Shown here: piece after piece, positions 5,416 through 10,526 of the stretch
Layout of the letters: every line of letters starts with the position of its first letter
Numbering within the stretch: the first letter of the stretch is position 1
Assembly (NCBI GenBank): GCA_026713205.1
Contig: JAPOOY010000103.1
Coordinates: 1 to 10,526 of the forward strand
Reading direction: 5' to 3'
DNA length: 10,526 nucleotides
DNA from: Bdellovibrionales bacterium
GTDB lineage: Bacteria > Bdellovibrionota > Bdellovibrionia > Bdellovibrionales > UBA1609
Notes under the pieces: generated by a model
Told to the model about the DNA's origin: nothing
Seen by the model: the letters and a program-made list of their open reading frames with translations, nothing else
Databases searched by the model: none
Program-made: the position numbers and the translations under genes

Positions 5416-6711
5416 TTATTTTTTCTCTAACAGTTTTTTATATACTTGATACCATTCCGATCGTAATTTTTTTTCATCTGACTGAGAGGCTATATGTAAA
5501 CTGATAGCTGACTTAAACAGATGAGACTGTAAAGAAAGCAAACCTGTTTCTGGCTCTTCCTTTATAGCTCCTATTTTTTTTAATTCAGGCAAACAGGAGC
5601 TAGCATATATATTTTTATTTTTTTTATTAAATTCTTTTGCTAAATTAGATTTTGATACTGGTCTTGGCATTAACGCTAAAATATTTAACAATTCTTCCCT
5701 TTGTCTAACTTTTCCATTGAAACTATAGAGATTTGAAAAATCTTTATGTTGAAGCTCCAGAGCTGTTTGCTTTATAGCTTTTGTCCAATCGTCCTGATCA
5801 ATATAATTATCATTGTCAATTTCAACCAAATTGTGACCTAAGACTTGAATAGAATGTGGATATCCTCCCGATTTATTTATGTTATTGCTAATGATTTGTT
5901 TATCATATTTAATTTGAGCTTGATCAAAACCCTTGGTTAATATTTCTTGAGCTTCATTATCCGGCATTATTCCCAAAGGCAACATATCAAAACTTCTTTT
6001 AGCTGAAGGATCACCTTTAAAAAACTTTTTAATTGCTTCAGGATAACTGATAATTAAAAAAGCAATATTTCCGTGTCCATTCATATCCAAAGTGGTTATG
6101 ACACTTCTTAAAATTTGAGCAACGCCATCAATATTTCTAACATTGTGAATTTCATCTAAAACAATAAGAACTCCATCTCGAGGAGCATTATTTTTTTCTG
6201 GTTTTAATTTATCCTCTTCTATTCCCTTAAGAATATTTGTGAGTATAGATATAGCTTGATCTTTAAGGTACATATCATCCTCAGGAAACCTTTCTGAAAT
6301 TTTATCCATTTCTGCTTTAACACCAAAAGCTCCAAGTGAAAACTTACCTCCTTTAAAGAAATTGCCTAAATGGGAGCTAAGTCTGTCTATGGCTGACTTG
6401 GGAAGTTGATCTGTTAATAAATTAAGAGAGGATTGAAGAACAGAACGAAAAGATTGATCTTTTTCTACAGTATAATAAGTTGTTAAAAAATTTAGATTTT
6501 CCAACTTTTTGTTTTTTTGTTGAGAAATAAACATTATTAGCTTAGCTAAAGCTGTTTTCCCTATACCTCGCTCTCCAGAAATAATAAAGTTTGAGGGCAT
6601 TTTACTTCGGACTTGAGACATTTTTCGGACAACATGGAACACTTGATTAACACGGCCAGCAAATAATTGAGGTTTAACAACTGAATTTGGATTGAAAAGG
6701 TTTTCTTTCAC
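5416..6711 (-). CDS. Orc1/Cdc6-like AAA ATPase with C-terminal winged helix
   Basis: A 431-residue AAA-type ATPase. The order is: FAGR box (17-20), Walker A GERGIGKT (46-53), Walker B VLIVLDEIHN (181-190), a sensor-1-like strand FLIISYPE (218-225), a sensor-2-like helix GGYPHSIQVLGHNL (282-295) and a winged-helix-like end (about 338-400). This is the architecture of Orc1/Cdc6-like or AAA_16-type ATPases common on integrated elements. Whether it initiates replication, helps transposition or serves defence cannot be told from sequence. GTG is the start: AGGAGG (6717-6722) sits 5 nt upstream. It is preceded by a phased ACTAA array overlapping its promoter. After the stop an A6 run is followed in the -1 frame by 25 open codons, so the present C-terminus may be a frameshift product. 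Confidence 0.75.
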   Translation of the reverse strand: MKENLFNPNSVVKPQLFAGRVNQVFHVVRKMSQVRSKMPSNFIISGERGIGKTALAKLIMFISQQKNKKLENLNFLTTYYTVEKDQSFRSVLQSSLNLLTDQLPKSAIDRLSSHLGNFFKGGKFSLGAFGVKAEMDKISERFPEDDMYLKDQAISILTNILKGIEEDKLKPEKNNAPRDGVLIVLDEIHNVRNIDGVAQILRSVITTLDMNGHGNIAFLIISYPEAIKKFFKGDPSAKRSFDMLPLGIMPDNEAQEILTKGFDQAQIKYDKQIISNNINKSGGYPHSIQVLGHNLVEIDNDNYIDQDDWTKAIKQTALELQHKDFSNLYSFNGKVRQREELLNILALMPRPVSKSNLAKEFNKKNKNIYASSCLPELKKIGAIKEEPETGLLSLQSHLFKSAISLHIASQSDEKKLRSEWYQVYKKLLEKK

Positions 6712-6725
6712 AAAAACCTCCTTTT

Positions 6726-6820
6726 TTAGTAGTTTTTTAGTTTATTAGGGTTTGTTAGTAAAGTCAAAATTTTATTAGTAGGCTGTTAGTAAAGGCATTT
6801 TTTTGTTAGTAGCTTGTTAG
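6726..6820 (-). promoter_or_regulatory. Eight phased ACTAA repeats, operator or iteron array
   Basis: On the plus strand TTAG starts at 6726, 6737, 6745, 6755, 6775, 6786, 6806 and 6817, so the steps are 11, 8, 10, 20, 11, 20 and 11. Most copies extend to GTTAGTA. The near-helical phasing places the sites largely on one DNA face. The array sits immediately upstream of the ATPase gene and overlaps its promoter, so it may be an autoregulatory operator, a replication iteron set or a partition-like site. Confidence 0.65.
6739..6767 (-). promoter_or_regulatory. Promoter of the ATPase gene within the repeat array
   Basis: On the minus strand -35 TTGACT (6762-6767), 17-bp spacer, -10 TAAACT (6739-6744). 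ACTAA repeats lie on both sides and inside the spacer. The expected start point, near 6732, leaves a leader of about 20 nt with AGGAGG. Confidence 0.45.
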
Positions 6821-6984
6821 TGCTAAATTTTTGGAGATAGAAAAATCAACTAAAATCATATAGTTATATCTTATTCCTTACTACAAAGAAAATAAGCCTT
6901 TAAATAGACCTTTCTTATTAACAATAAATAAATGAGACAACACACTGACAACATGGCCTATTTATTTCCTCTGCCTAAAATCAT

Positions 6985-7199
6985 TTTTTCATCCACCAAA
7001 GAAGCCTCCGGCCAGCCCTCAAAATCCATGTAGCCAAATATGTAGCCCCATGTAGCCACAGATTGAAGTATCGGGAAATACCCGGACATAAACACAGTGA
7101 AATGGTGATTGCCTGAAAACTCAGGAAATACAAGGACTTGAAATAACCCGACATTTCCTGAAATGTTAAACAATAGGATTTTAAAAAGCGTGCTGTTCA
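6985..7199 (-). repeat. tRNA-Trp-adjacent arm, diverged copy of 35-253
   Basis: A non-coding segment directly 3' of tRNA-Trp that aligns with the arm 3' of tRNA-Gly. It contains three direct repeats ATGTAGCC at 7028-7035, 7040-7047 and 7050-7057, spaced 12 and 10 bp exactly as in the other arm. It also has inverted repeats CGGG/CCCG (7072-7084) and CCTGA/TCAGG (7112-7125). An 80-residue ORF over it is not credible because the other copy has indels and stops. I infer the recombinase arm of the tRNA-Trp element. Between it and the ACTAA array (6821-6984) I see only AT-rich DNA with a small inverted repeat ACTA/TAGT. Confidence 0.62.
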
Positions 7200-7275
7200 T
7201 GGCAGGGCAGACAGGACTTGAACCCGCAACCTACGGATTTGGAATCCGTTGCTCTACCAATTGAGCTACTGCCCT
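7200..7275 (-). tRNA. tRNA-Trp (CCA), CCA end encoded; integration target
   Basis: The minus strand gives acceptor arms AGGGCAG and CTGCCCT, anticodon stem ACGGA/TCCGT around loop TTCCAAA with anticodon CCA, T-loop TTCAAGT, discriminator G and encoded CCA (7200-7202). It follows tuf on the same strand, as in many bacterial Thr-tuf-Trp-secE-nusG clusters. Here its 3' end is the junction with the mobile element, and the integrated element has preserved the intact tRNA. Confidence 0.97.
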
Positions 7276-7312
7276 GTAGTTTATTCCTTCGGTTTGAATC
7301 TTTTATTTCCTT

Positions 7313-7337
7313 AATCTGAATAAAGGAGAATCAGATT
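7313..7337. repeat. Inverted repeat upstream of tRNA-Trp
   Basis: AATCTGA (7313-7319) and TCAGATT (7331-7337) are perfect 7-bp arms around 11 nt, between the tuf terminator and tRNA-Trp. It could be a processing stem or protein site; the role is unknown. Confidence 0.4.
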
Positions 7338-7374
7338 TATAGGGACTTAAAAATTCAAACTTTCTTTCACATAA

Positions 7375-7402
7375 AAAGAGAGAGGAAAAAGCCTCTCTCT
7401 TT
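7375..7402 (-). terminator. Rho-independent terminator of tuf
   Basis: On the minus strand an 11-bp stem AAAGAGAGAGG/CCTCTCTCTTT with loop CTTTTT is followed by a T run, about 40 nt after the tuf stop. It should separate tuf from tRNA-Trp, which would then need its own promoter. Confidence 0.85.
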
Positions 7403-7442
7403 GGTCGTTCTTTTTTTTTAAGTGTGTTTTCTGTCTTTCAGT

Positions 7443-8627
7443 TTAAGAGATAATTTCAGAAACCACACCGGCGCCCACAGTTCGTCCACCTTCCCGAACG
7501 GCAAAGCGTACTCCCTTTTCCATTGCAATAGGAGACATAAGCTCCACTTCCAGGTTCACATTATCTCCGGGCATAACCATTTCCGCCCCTTTAGGAAGCT
7601 CAACAGAGCCTGTGACATCCGTTGTTCGGAAGTAAAATTGAGGGCGATACCCCTTATAAAAAGGAGTGTGTCTTCCCCCCTCTTCTTTCTTAAGAATATA
7701 ACATTCGCATTTAAATTTTTTATGAGGGGTGATTGTTCCGGGAACAGCCAAAACCTGCCCTCTTTCCACATCATCCTTTTCAATTCCTCTGAGAAGAAGA
7801 CCTGCATTATCTCCTGCGCGCCCTTCATCCAATTGTTTGCGGAACATTTCAATTCCCGTTACCACTGTTTTTTTTGTTTCACGGATACCCACAATCTCCA
7901 CTTCCTTGCCTGTTTGGATGACACCTCTTTCCACACGGCCTGTTGTGACAGTTCCCCGGCCGGAGATAGAAAACACATCTTCAATAGGCATTAAAAAAGG
8001 TTTGTCCACATCTCTTTTCGGACAAGGAATGTATTCATCCACTTTGCTCATAAGTTCCAGGATGGCTTTTTCAGATTCCGCGTCTCCCTCTAAAGCTTTT
8101 AAGGCGGAACCTTTCACAATGGGAATTTCATCTCCCGGAAATTTATATTCCGTGAGAAGTTCACGAACTTCCATTTCCACAAGATCCAATAGTTCCTTGT
8201 CATCCACCTGGTCACATTTATTGAGAAACACAACGATGGCGGGAACACCCACTTGTCTGGCCAGCAGAATGTGTTCACGGGTTTGAGGCATGGGGCCGTC
8301 CGCCGCGGAAACAACAAGAATGGCTCCATCCATCTGAGCGGCACCTGTAATCATATTTTTTACATAGTCCGCATGGCCGGGGCAGGCCACATGGGCGTAA
8401 TGTCGGTTTTCTGTTTCATATTCCACATGGGAAGTGGCAATGGTTATTCCACGGGCTTTTTCTTCAGGAGCATTGTCAATCTGGTCATATTTCATAACTT
8501 CGGCTCCACCCTTTTTTGCTAAAACAGCCGTGATAGCTGCAGTCAGAGTGGTTTTCCCGTGGTCCACATGGCCAACGGTTCCCACATTGACATGTTCTTT
8601 ATTTCTCTGAAAGGTTTCTTTGGACAT
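7443..8627 (-). CDS. tuf: Elongation factor Tu, with D-to-A in the G3 box
   Basis: A full-length 394-residue EF-Tu, which carries aminoacyl-tRNA to the ribosome with GTP. The GTPase motifs are GHVDHGKT (19-26), GITI with T62, NKCD (136-139) and SAL (174-176). Domains 2 and 3 are complete, including the [23 protein letters not shown] and [13 protein letters not shown] regions. The G3 box reads A81-C-P-G-H85 instead of the near-universal DCPGH, so the Mg-coordinating aspartate (Asp80 in E. coli numbering) is absent while the catalytic His (H85) is kept. The strong AGGAGG (8632-8637) 4 nt before the ATG fixes the start. It lies between tRNA-Thr and tRNA-Trp on the same strand and ends at a good terminator. 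The opening [10 protein letters not shown] resembles chlamydial EF-Tu. Confidence 0.98.
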   Translation of the reverse strand: MSKETFQRNKEHVNVGTVGHVDHGKTTLTAAITAVLAKKGGAEVMKYDQIDNAPEEKARGITIATSHVEYETENRHYAHVACPGHADYVKNMITGAAQMDGAILVVSAADGPMPQTREHILLARQVGVPAIVVFLNKCDQVDDKELLDLVEMEVRELLTEYKFPGDEIPIVKGSALKALEGDAESEKAILELMSKVDEYIPCPKRDVDKPFLMPIEDVFSISGRGTVTTGRVERGVIQTGKEVEIVGIRETKKTVVTGIEMFRKQLDEGRAGDNAGLLLRGIEKDDVERGQVLAVPGTITPHKKFKCECYILKKEEGGRHTPFYKGYRPQFYFRTTDVTGSVELPKGAEMVMPGDNVNLEVELMSPIAMEKGVRFAVREGGRTVGAGVVSEIIS

Positions 8628-8702
8628 GGATCCTCCTTAATTTTTTAAACCATATACAAGGTATGCGGATTTTTCATTGAAAGTCAATACCCTAGTTTTC
8701 TT

Positions 8703-8777
8703 TGGTGCCCATGGCGAGATTCGAACTCACGACCCCACCCTTACCAAGGGTGTGCTCTACCCCTGAGCCACATGGGC
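8703..8777 (-). tRNA. tRNA-Thr (GGT), CCA encoded
   Basis: The minus strand gives acceptor arms GCCCATG and CATGGGC, anticodon stem CACCC/GGGTG around loop TTGGTAA with anticodon GGT, T-loop TTCGAAT, discriminator A and encoded CCA (8703-8705). It lies 75 nt upstream of tuf and is probably cotranscribed with it. Confidence 0.97.
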
Positions 8778-8790
8778 GGAAATGGGGTTT

Positions 8791-8859
8791 TATTTAGGCC
8801 CTTAAAAAGACCTTATCAAAAGCTGTTTAGTTTTAAAACCTTAAATAGAGCGGGGTCAA
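8791..8859 (-). promoter_or_regulatory. Candidate promoter(s) for the tRNA-Thr/tuf unit
   Basis: Two candidates lie upstream of tRNA-Thr. The proximal one is TTGATA (8814-8819), 17 bp, TAAATA (8791-8796), ending 13 nt before the tRNA; this distance is similar to that of the tRNA-Gly promoter. The distal one is TTGACC (8854-8859), 16 bp, TTTAAA (8832-8837). Either or both may work; the -10 boxes are only partial matches. Confidence 0.35.
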
Positions 8860-8872
8860 GATAAGAGTGGAA

Positions 8873-8892
8873 GGAAAAATGTTGGTTTTTCC
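8873..8892 (-). terminator. Hairpin after the glutamine synthetase gene
   Basis: A perfect 7-bp inverted repeat GGAAAAA/TTTTTCC with a 6-nt loop lies 82 nt after the synthetase stop. On the minus strand it is not followed by a clean T run, so it is only a weak terminator candidate. Confidence 0.3.
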
Positions 8893-8974
8893 TGAAAATT
8901 TATGGGCAGCCAACACCCCTGAAATATCCCTGTTTTATTTTGAAACAATTTCTTTTATGACGGAGACAAGGGAG

Positions 8975-10024
8975 CTATCCGATTTCACAAATGGTCTTTA
9001 AAATTTGCCCGGACACCTGATAAGGATCCGCATTGGCTCCAGGTCGGCGATCTTCCAGGTAACCATAACCCTTTTTGGAAACATGGAGAGGGATTCTAAT
9101 GGAAGCTCCACGGTCTGCCACTCCATATTTGAAGTCATCAATATGGCAGGTTTCATGAAGACCTGTCAGCCGATCGGCAAGTTTATGTCCATAAATCTTA
9201 ATATGTTCGCTGTGTTTTTTGGCTAAAAGCTGGATAGATTTTTCTATAACATCTTTTCCGGTTTTTGGGTCTCTCATGGATTTTATGGAAAAATTGGTGT
9301 GTTGACCGGCTCCATTCCAGTTCCCTTCCACGGGCTTGTTGTCCAGGGTGGCTGTTATTTTATAATCCTCTCCCAGGCGATATAAAAGATAACGAGCCAG
9401 CCAGACATGATCAGAGGTTGTAAGGGGATCCGCTGATTCTCCCGCCACATTTCGGAAACCGATTTGAAATTCCCATTGCCCGGGCATCACTTCCGCATTG
9501 ACCCCAAAAATCATAATTCCCGCAGCTACACAGCATTCCAGATGCTCATCCACCAGTTCCCGTCCAAAAACCTCATCCGCTCCAATCCCACAGTAAAAAG
9601 GCCCTTGAGGTGCAGGATAACCCTTATCCGGCCAGCCTAAAGGGGTGCGATCTTTAAATAGAGTGTACTCCTGCTCCACTCCAAACCAGGGCTCCTCTTT
9701 GTCAGCGCCCGCGTCCAGAACTCTTCTTAGTTCCGCCCGGGTATTCGTGGAGTGAGGAGAGCCATCCGGGTTAAAAACCTCGCATAAAACAAGATAATGC
9801 CCTTCCCCCCGTAAAGGATCTTTAACAAAACGAATAGGCTTTAAGGTTAAATCTGATTTATCTCCCGGAGCCTGGTAGGTGGAAGAGCCATCAAATCCCC
9901 ATTCCGGAAAATCCTCCACAGTTAAATCCCTAAACGGCTTTAACTGTAAGATACGGGCTTTGGATCGGAGTTTTTGGGTAGGTGCGGCTCCATCCATCCA
10001 AATATATTCACTGATGCTAAACAT
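8975..10024 (-). CDS. Type II (eukaryotic-like) glutamine synthetase
   Basis: A 349-residue enzyme that condenses glutamate and ammonia to glutamine using ATP. It has the GSII form: a beta-grasp N-terminus (about 5-95, with YIWMDG, LRSKARIL and PEWGFDGSSTYQA), then catalytic motifs FGVEQEYTLF (metal ligands E117 and E119), EVMPGQWEFQ (178-187), NGAGQHTN (237-244), the DRGASIRIP stretch (304-312) and DRRPGANADPY (325-335). The length fits GSII (about 330-370) and is well short of GSI (about 450-470). The adenylylated-tyrosine region of GSI is absent, so control by adenylylation is not expected. Start: ATG at 10024 with AGGGGG 6 nt upstream. Its neighbours are tRNA-Thr and tuf downstream on the same strand and divergent rpmG. 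I leave the symbol blank because glnII and glnA are both used. Confidence 0.93.
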   Translation of the reverse strand: MFSISEYIWMDGAAPTQKLRSKARILQLKPFRDLTVEDFPEWGFDGSSTYQAPGDKSDLTLKPIRFVKDPLRGEGHYLVLCEVFNPDGSPHSTNTRAELRRVLDAGADKEEPWFGVEQEYTLFKDRTPLGWPDKGYPAPQGPFYCGIGADEVFGRELVDEHLECCVAAGIMIFGVNAEVMPGQWEFQIGFRNVAGESADPLTTSDHVWLARYLLYRLGEDYKITATLDNKPVEGNWNGAGQHTNFSIKSMRDPKTGKDVIEKSIQLLAKKHSEHIKIYGHKLADRLTGLHETCHIDDFKYGVADRGASIRIPLHVSKKGYGYLEDRRPGANADPYQVSGQILKTICEIG

Positions 10025-10195
10025 GACTTCCCCCTACACTGTGATTTTAATGAGGCAACAATTTGGAATTTCAGCACATTTTTTTTTGTTTTGAAAGCAG
10101 AACTTTTATCATGATGCAATATGGATTTCCTTTGGAATCTCTTAGCAGGGCTGGAGATAATATTGCTGTGCATCAGAATCAGCTGGAAGATTTTC

Positions 10196-10216
10196 CAACA
10201 CCTAAACCAAGTGTTG
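10196..10216. repeat. Inverted repeat at the rpmG -35 box
   Basis: CAACAC (10196-10201) and GTGTTG (10211-10216) are 6-bp arms around 9 nt. The right arm overlaps the -35 box of the rpmG promoter, so it could be an operator. The rest of the 10025-10248 gap shows only smaller dyads such as GGAA/TTCC and no gene. Confidence 0.3.
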
Positions 10217-10242
10217 AAATCTGTGGATTTTTTCAGTATAAG
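10214..10242 (+). promoter_or_regulatory. rpmG promoter, leaderless type
   Basis: A -35 TTGAAA (10214-10219), exactly 17 bp, and -10 TATAAG (10237-10242, 5/6). The ATG begins 7 nt after the -10, so transcription should begin at or within a few bases of the start codon. There is no Shine-Dalgarno sequence. Confidence 0.55.
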
Positions 10243-10248
10243 CTCTTC

Positions 10249-10431
10249 ATGGCAAAAAAGAAAAAAGGTGTTAAAATCGTTACTTTGGAATGTACAGAGG
10301 CTCGGAAAGAGGGAAAGCCCCCTTCCCGCTACACCACTACAAAAAACAGTCAGAATCATCCGGAAAGATTAAAGAAGAAAAAATACAATTCTTTTTTAAA
10401 TCGCCGAACAGTTCATCAGGAAATCAAATAA
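10249..10431 (+). CDS. rpmG: 50S ribosomal protein L33
   Basis: A 60-residue basic protein. After [10 protein letters not shown] it has the family core [20 protein letters not shown], then [10 protein letters not shown] and the end [12 protein letters not shown], which matches L33 of the large ribosomal subunit. It has a single cysteine, so it is the zinc-free form. The open frame extends upstream to an ATG at 10063, but that part shows no L33 features and the promoter lies within it, so the start at 10249 is chosen. It is divergent from the glutamine synthetase gene. No Shine-Dalgarno is present, which fits a leaderless message. No clear terminator is seen after it; 10432-10526 holds no gene I can support. 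Confidence 0.93.
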   Translation: MAKKKKGVKIVTLECTEARKEGKPPSRYTTTKNSQNHPERLKKKKYNSFLNRRTVHQEIK

Positions 10432-10526
10432 GTTATTCCGGTCCGGTTTTTATTTAAGAGACATAAGCCCTTTATAACAGCCTATAGGGGTCAAAAATTC
10501 AAACATGCGTTTTGCCACAGAGCGAC

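Larger units (their letters stand above)
4214..7199. mobile_element. Small tRNA-Trp integrative element, about 3 kb, no integrase seen
   Basis: The element is bounded by the repeated tRNA end at 4214-4233 and by the intact tRNA-Trp at 7200. Content in order: a repeat-rich non-coding arm (4234-4375), a toxin-antitoxin pair, a truncated DNA methyltransferase, an Orc1/Cdc6-like ATPase with a phased repeat array, and the tRNA-adjacent arm. No recombinase, relaxase or capsid gene is visible. It is therefore either a decayed element or a satellite mobilised by an integrase made elsewhere. The boundaries rest on the 20-bp identity and the content; the mobility status is inference. Confidence 0.6.

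Noticed and set aside
5416..5430. Programmed -1 frameshift at the A6 run before the ATPase stop
   Set aside because: The slippery sequence is not a canonical heptamer and no stimulatory hairpin is evident; mutation or a natural end is simpler.
5169..5504. 111-residue plus-strand ORF
   Set aside because: It is antisense to the methyltransferase motif DPFLGSGTT and the end of the ATPase, both of which are recognisable on the minus strand.
6958..7200. 80-residue minus-strand ORF next to tRNA-Trp
   Set aside because: It runs into the tRNA-adjacent arm. The related arm at 35-253 has indels and stops in the same frame, so the conserved signal is non-coding.
10025..10110. Sigma-54 promoter for the glutamine synthetase gene
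   Set aside because: No GG-N10-GC core was found upstream; only a loose TTGC match.
10063..10248. N-terminal extension of L33 to an earlier ATG
   Set aside because: The extra residues have no L33 character, and the rpmG promoter lies inside this stretch.
10505..10526. Possible start of another plus-strand gene (ATGCGTTTTGCC)
   Set aside because: Only 22 bases remain in the window and there is no ribosome binding site; it cannot be judged.

Overview
The window is AT-rich DNA from a Gram-negative-type bacterium that I cannot place with certainty. Two tandem DUF507 proteins, a eukaryotic-type (GSII) glutamine synthetase and the tRNA-Thr / tuf / tRNA-Trp order fit a deep-branching delta-proteobacterial lineage such as Bdellovibrionota. 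EF-Tu (opening [10 protein letters not shown]) and the L33 sequence also resemble those of the Planctomycetes-Verrucomicrobia-Chlamydiae group. All three tRNA genes encode their CCA ends.

Layout. 1-253 is a non-coding arm directly 3' of tRNA-Gly(GCC) (254-330, minus). The minus-strand hemW gene (333-1652) stops 2 nt before that tRNA. A 156-bp MITE-like inverted-repeat element (1685-1840) lies upstream of hemW. Next come an overlapping DUF507 pair (minus) and, divergent from it, two plus-strand genes of unknown function. At 3861-4160 there is an open minus-strand fragment with no usable start. From 4214 to 7199 I infer a small integrative element inserted in tRNA-Trp(CCA): 20 bp of the tRNA 3' end are repeated at 4214-4233. 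The element carries a toxin-antitoxin pair, a truncated DNA methyltransferase remnant, an Orc1/Cdc6-like ATPase with a helically phased operator or iteron array, and an arm adjoining the tRNA. No integrase is visible. From 7200 to 10024 the minus strand carries conserved genes in the order GSII, tRNA-Thr(GGT), tuf, terminator, tRNA-Trp. rpmG (L33) is divergent at 10249-10431.

The arm beside tRNA-Trp (about 6985-7199) and the arm beside tRNA-Gly (about 35-253) are diverged copies of one sequence. Each has three short direct repeats at identical 12 and 10 bp spacing, but the repeat's last two bases differ as a set between the arms. This suggests two related mobile elements that target different tRNA genes and have different recombinase specificities. 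It is the most interesting feature here. The second is an EF-Tu whose nearly invariant G3-box aspartate is alanine (ACPGH instead of DCPGH).

The housekeeping genes cover translation (EF-Tu, L33, three tRNAs), nitrogen assimilation (GSII) and haem-related radical-SAM chemistry (HemW). secE, which often follows tRNA-Trp in this arrangement, is not in the window; the mobile element sits there instead.
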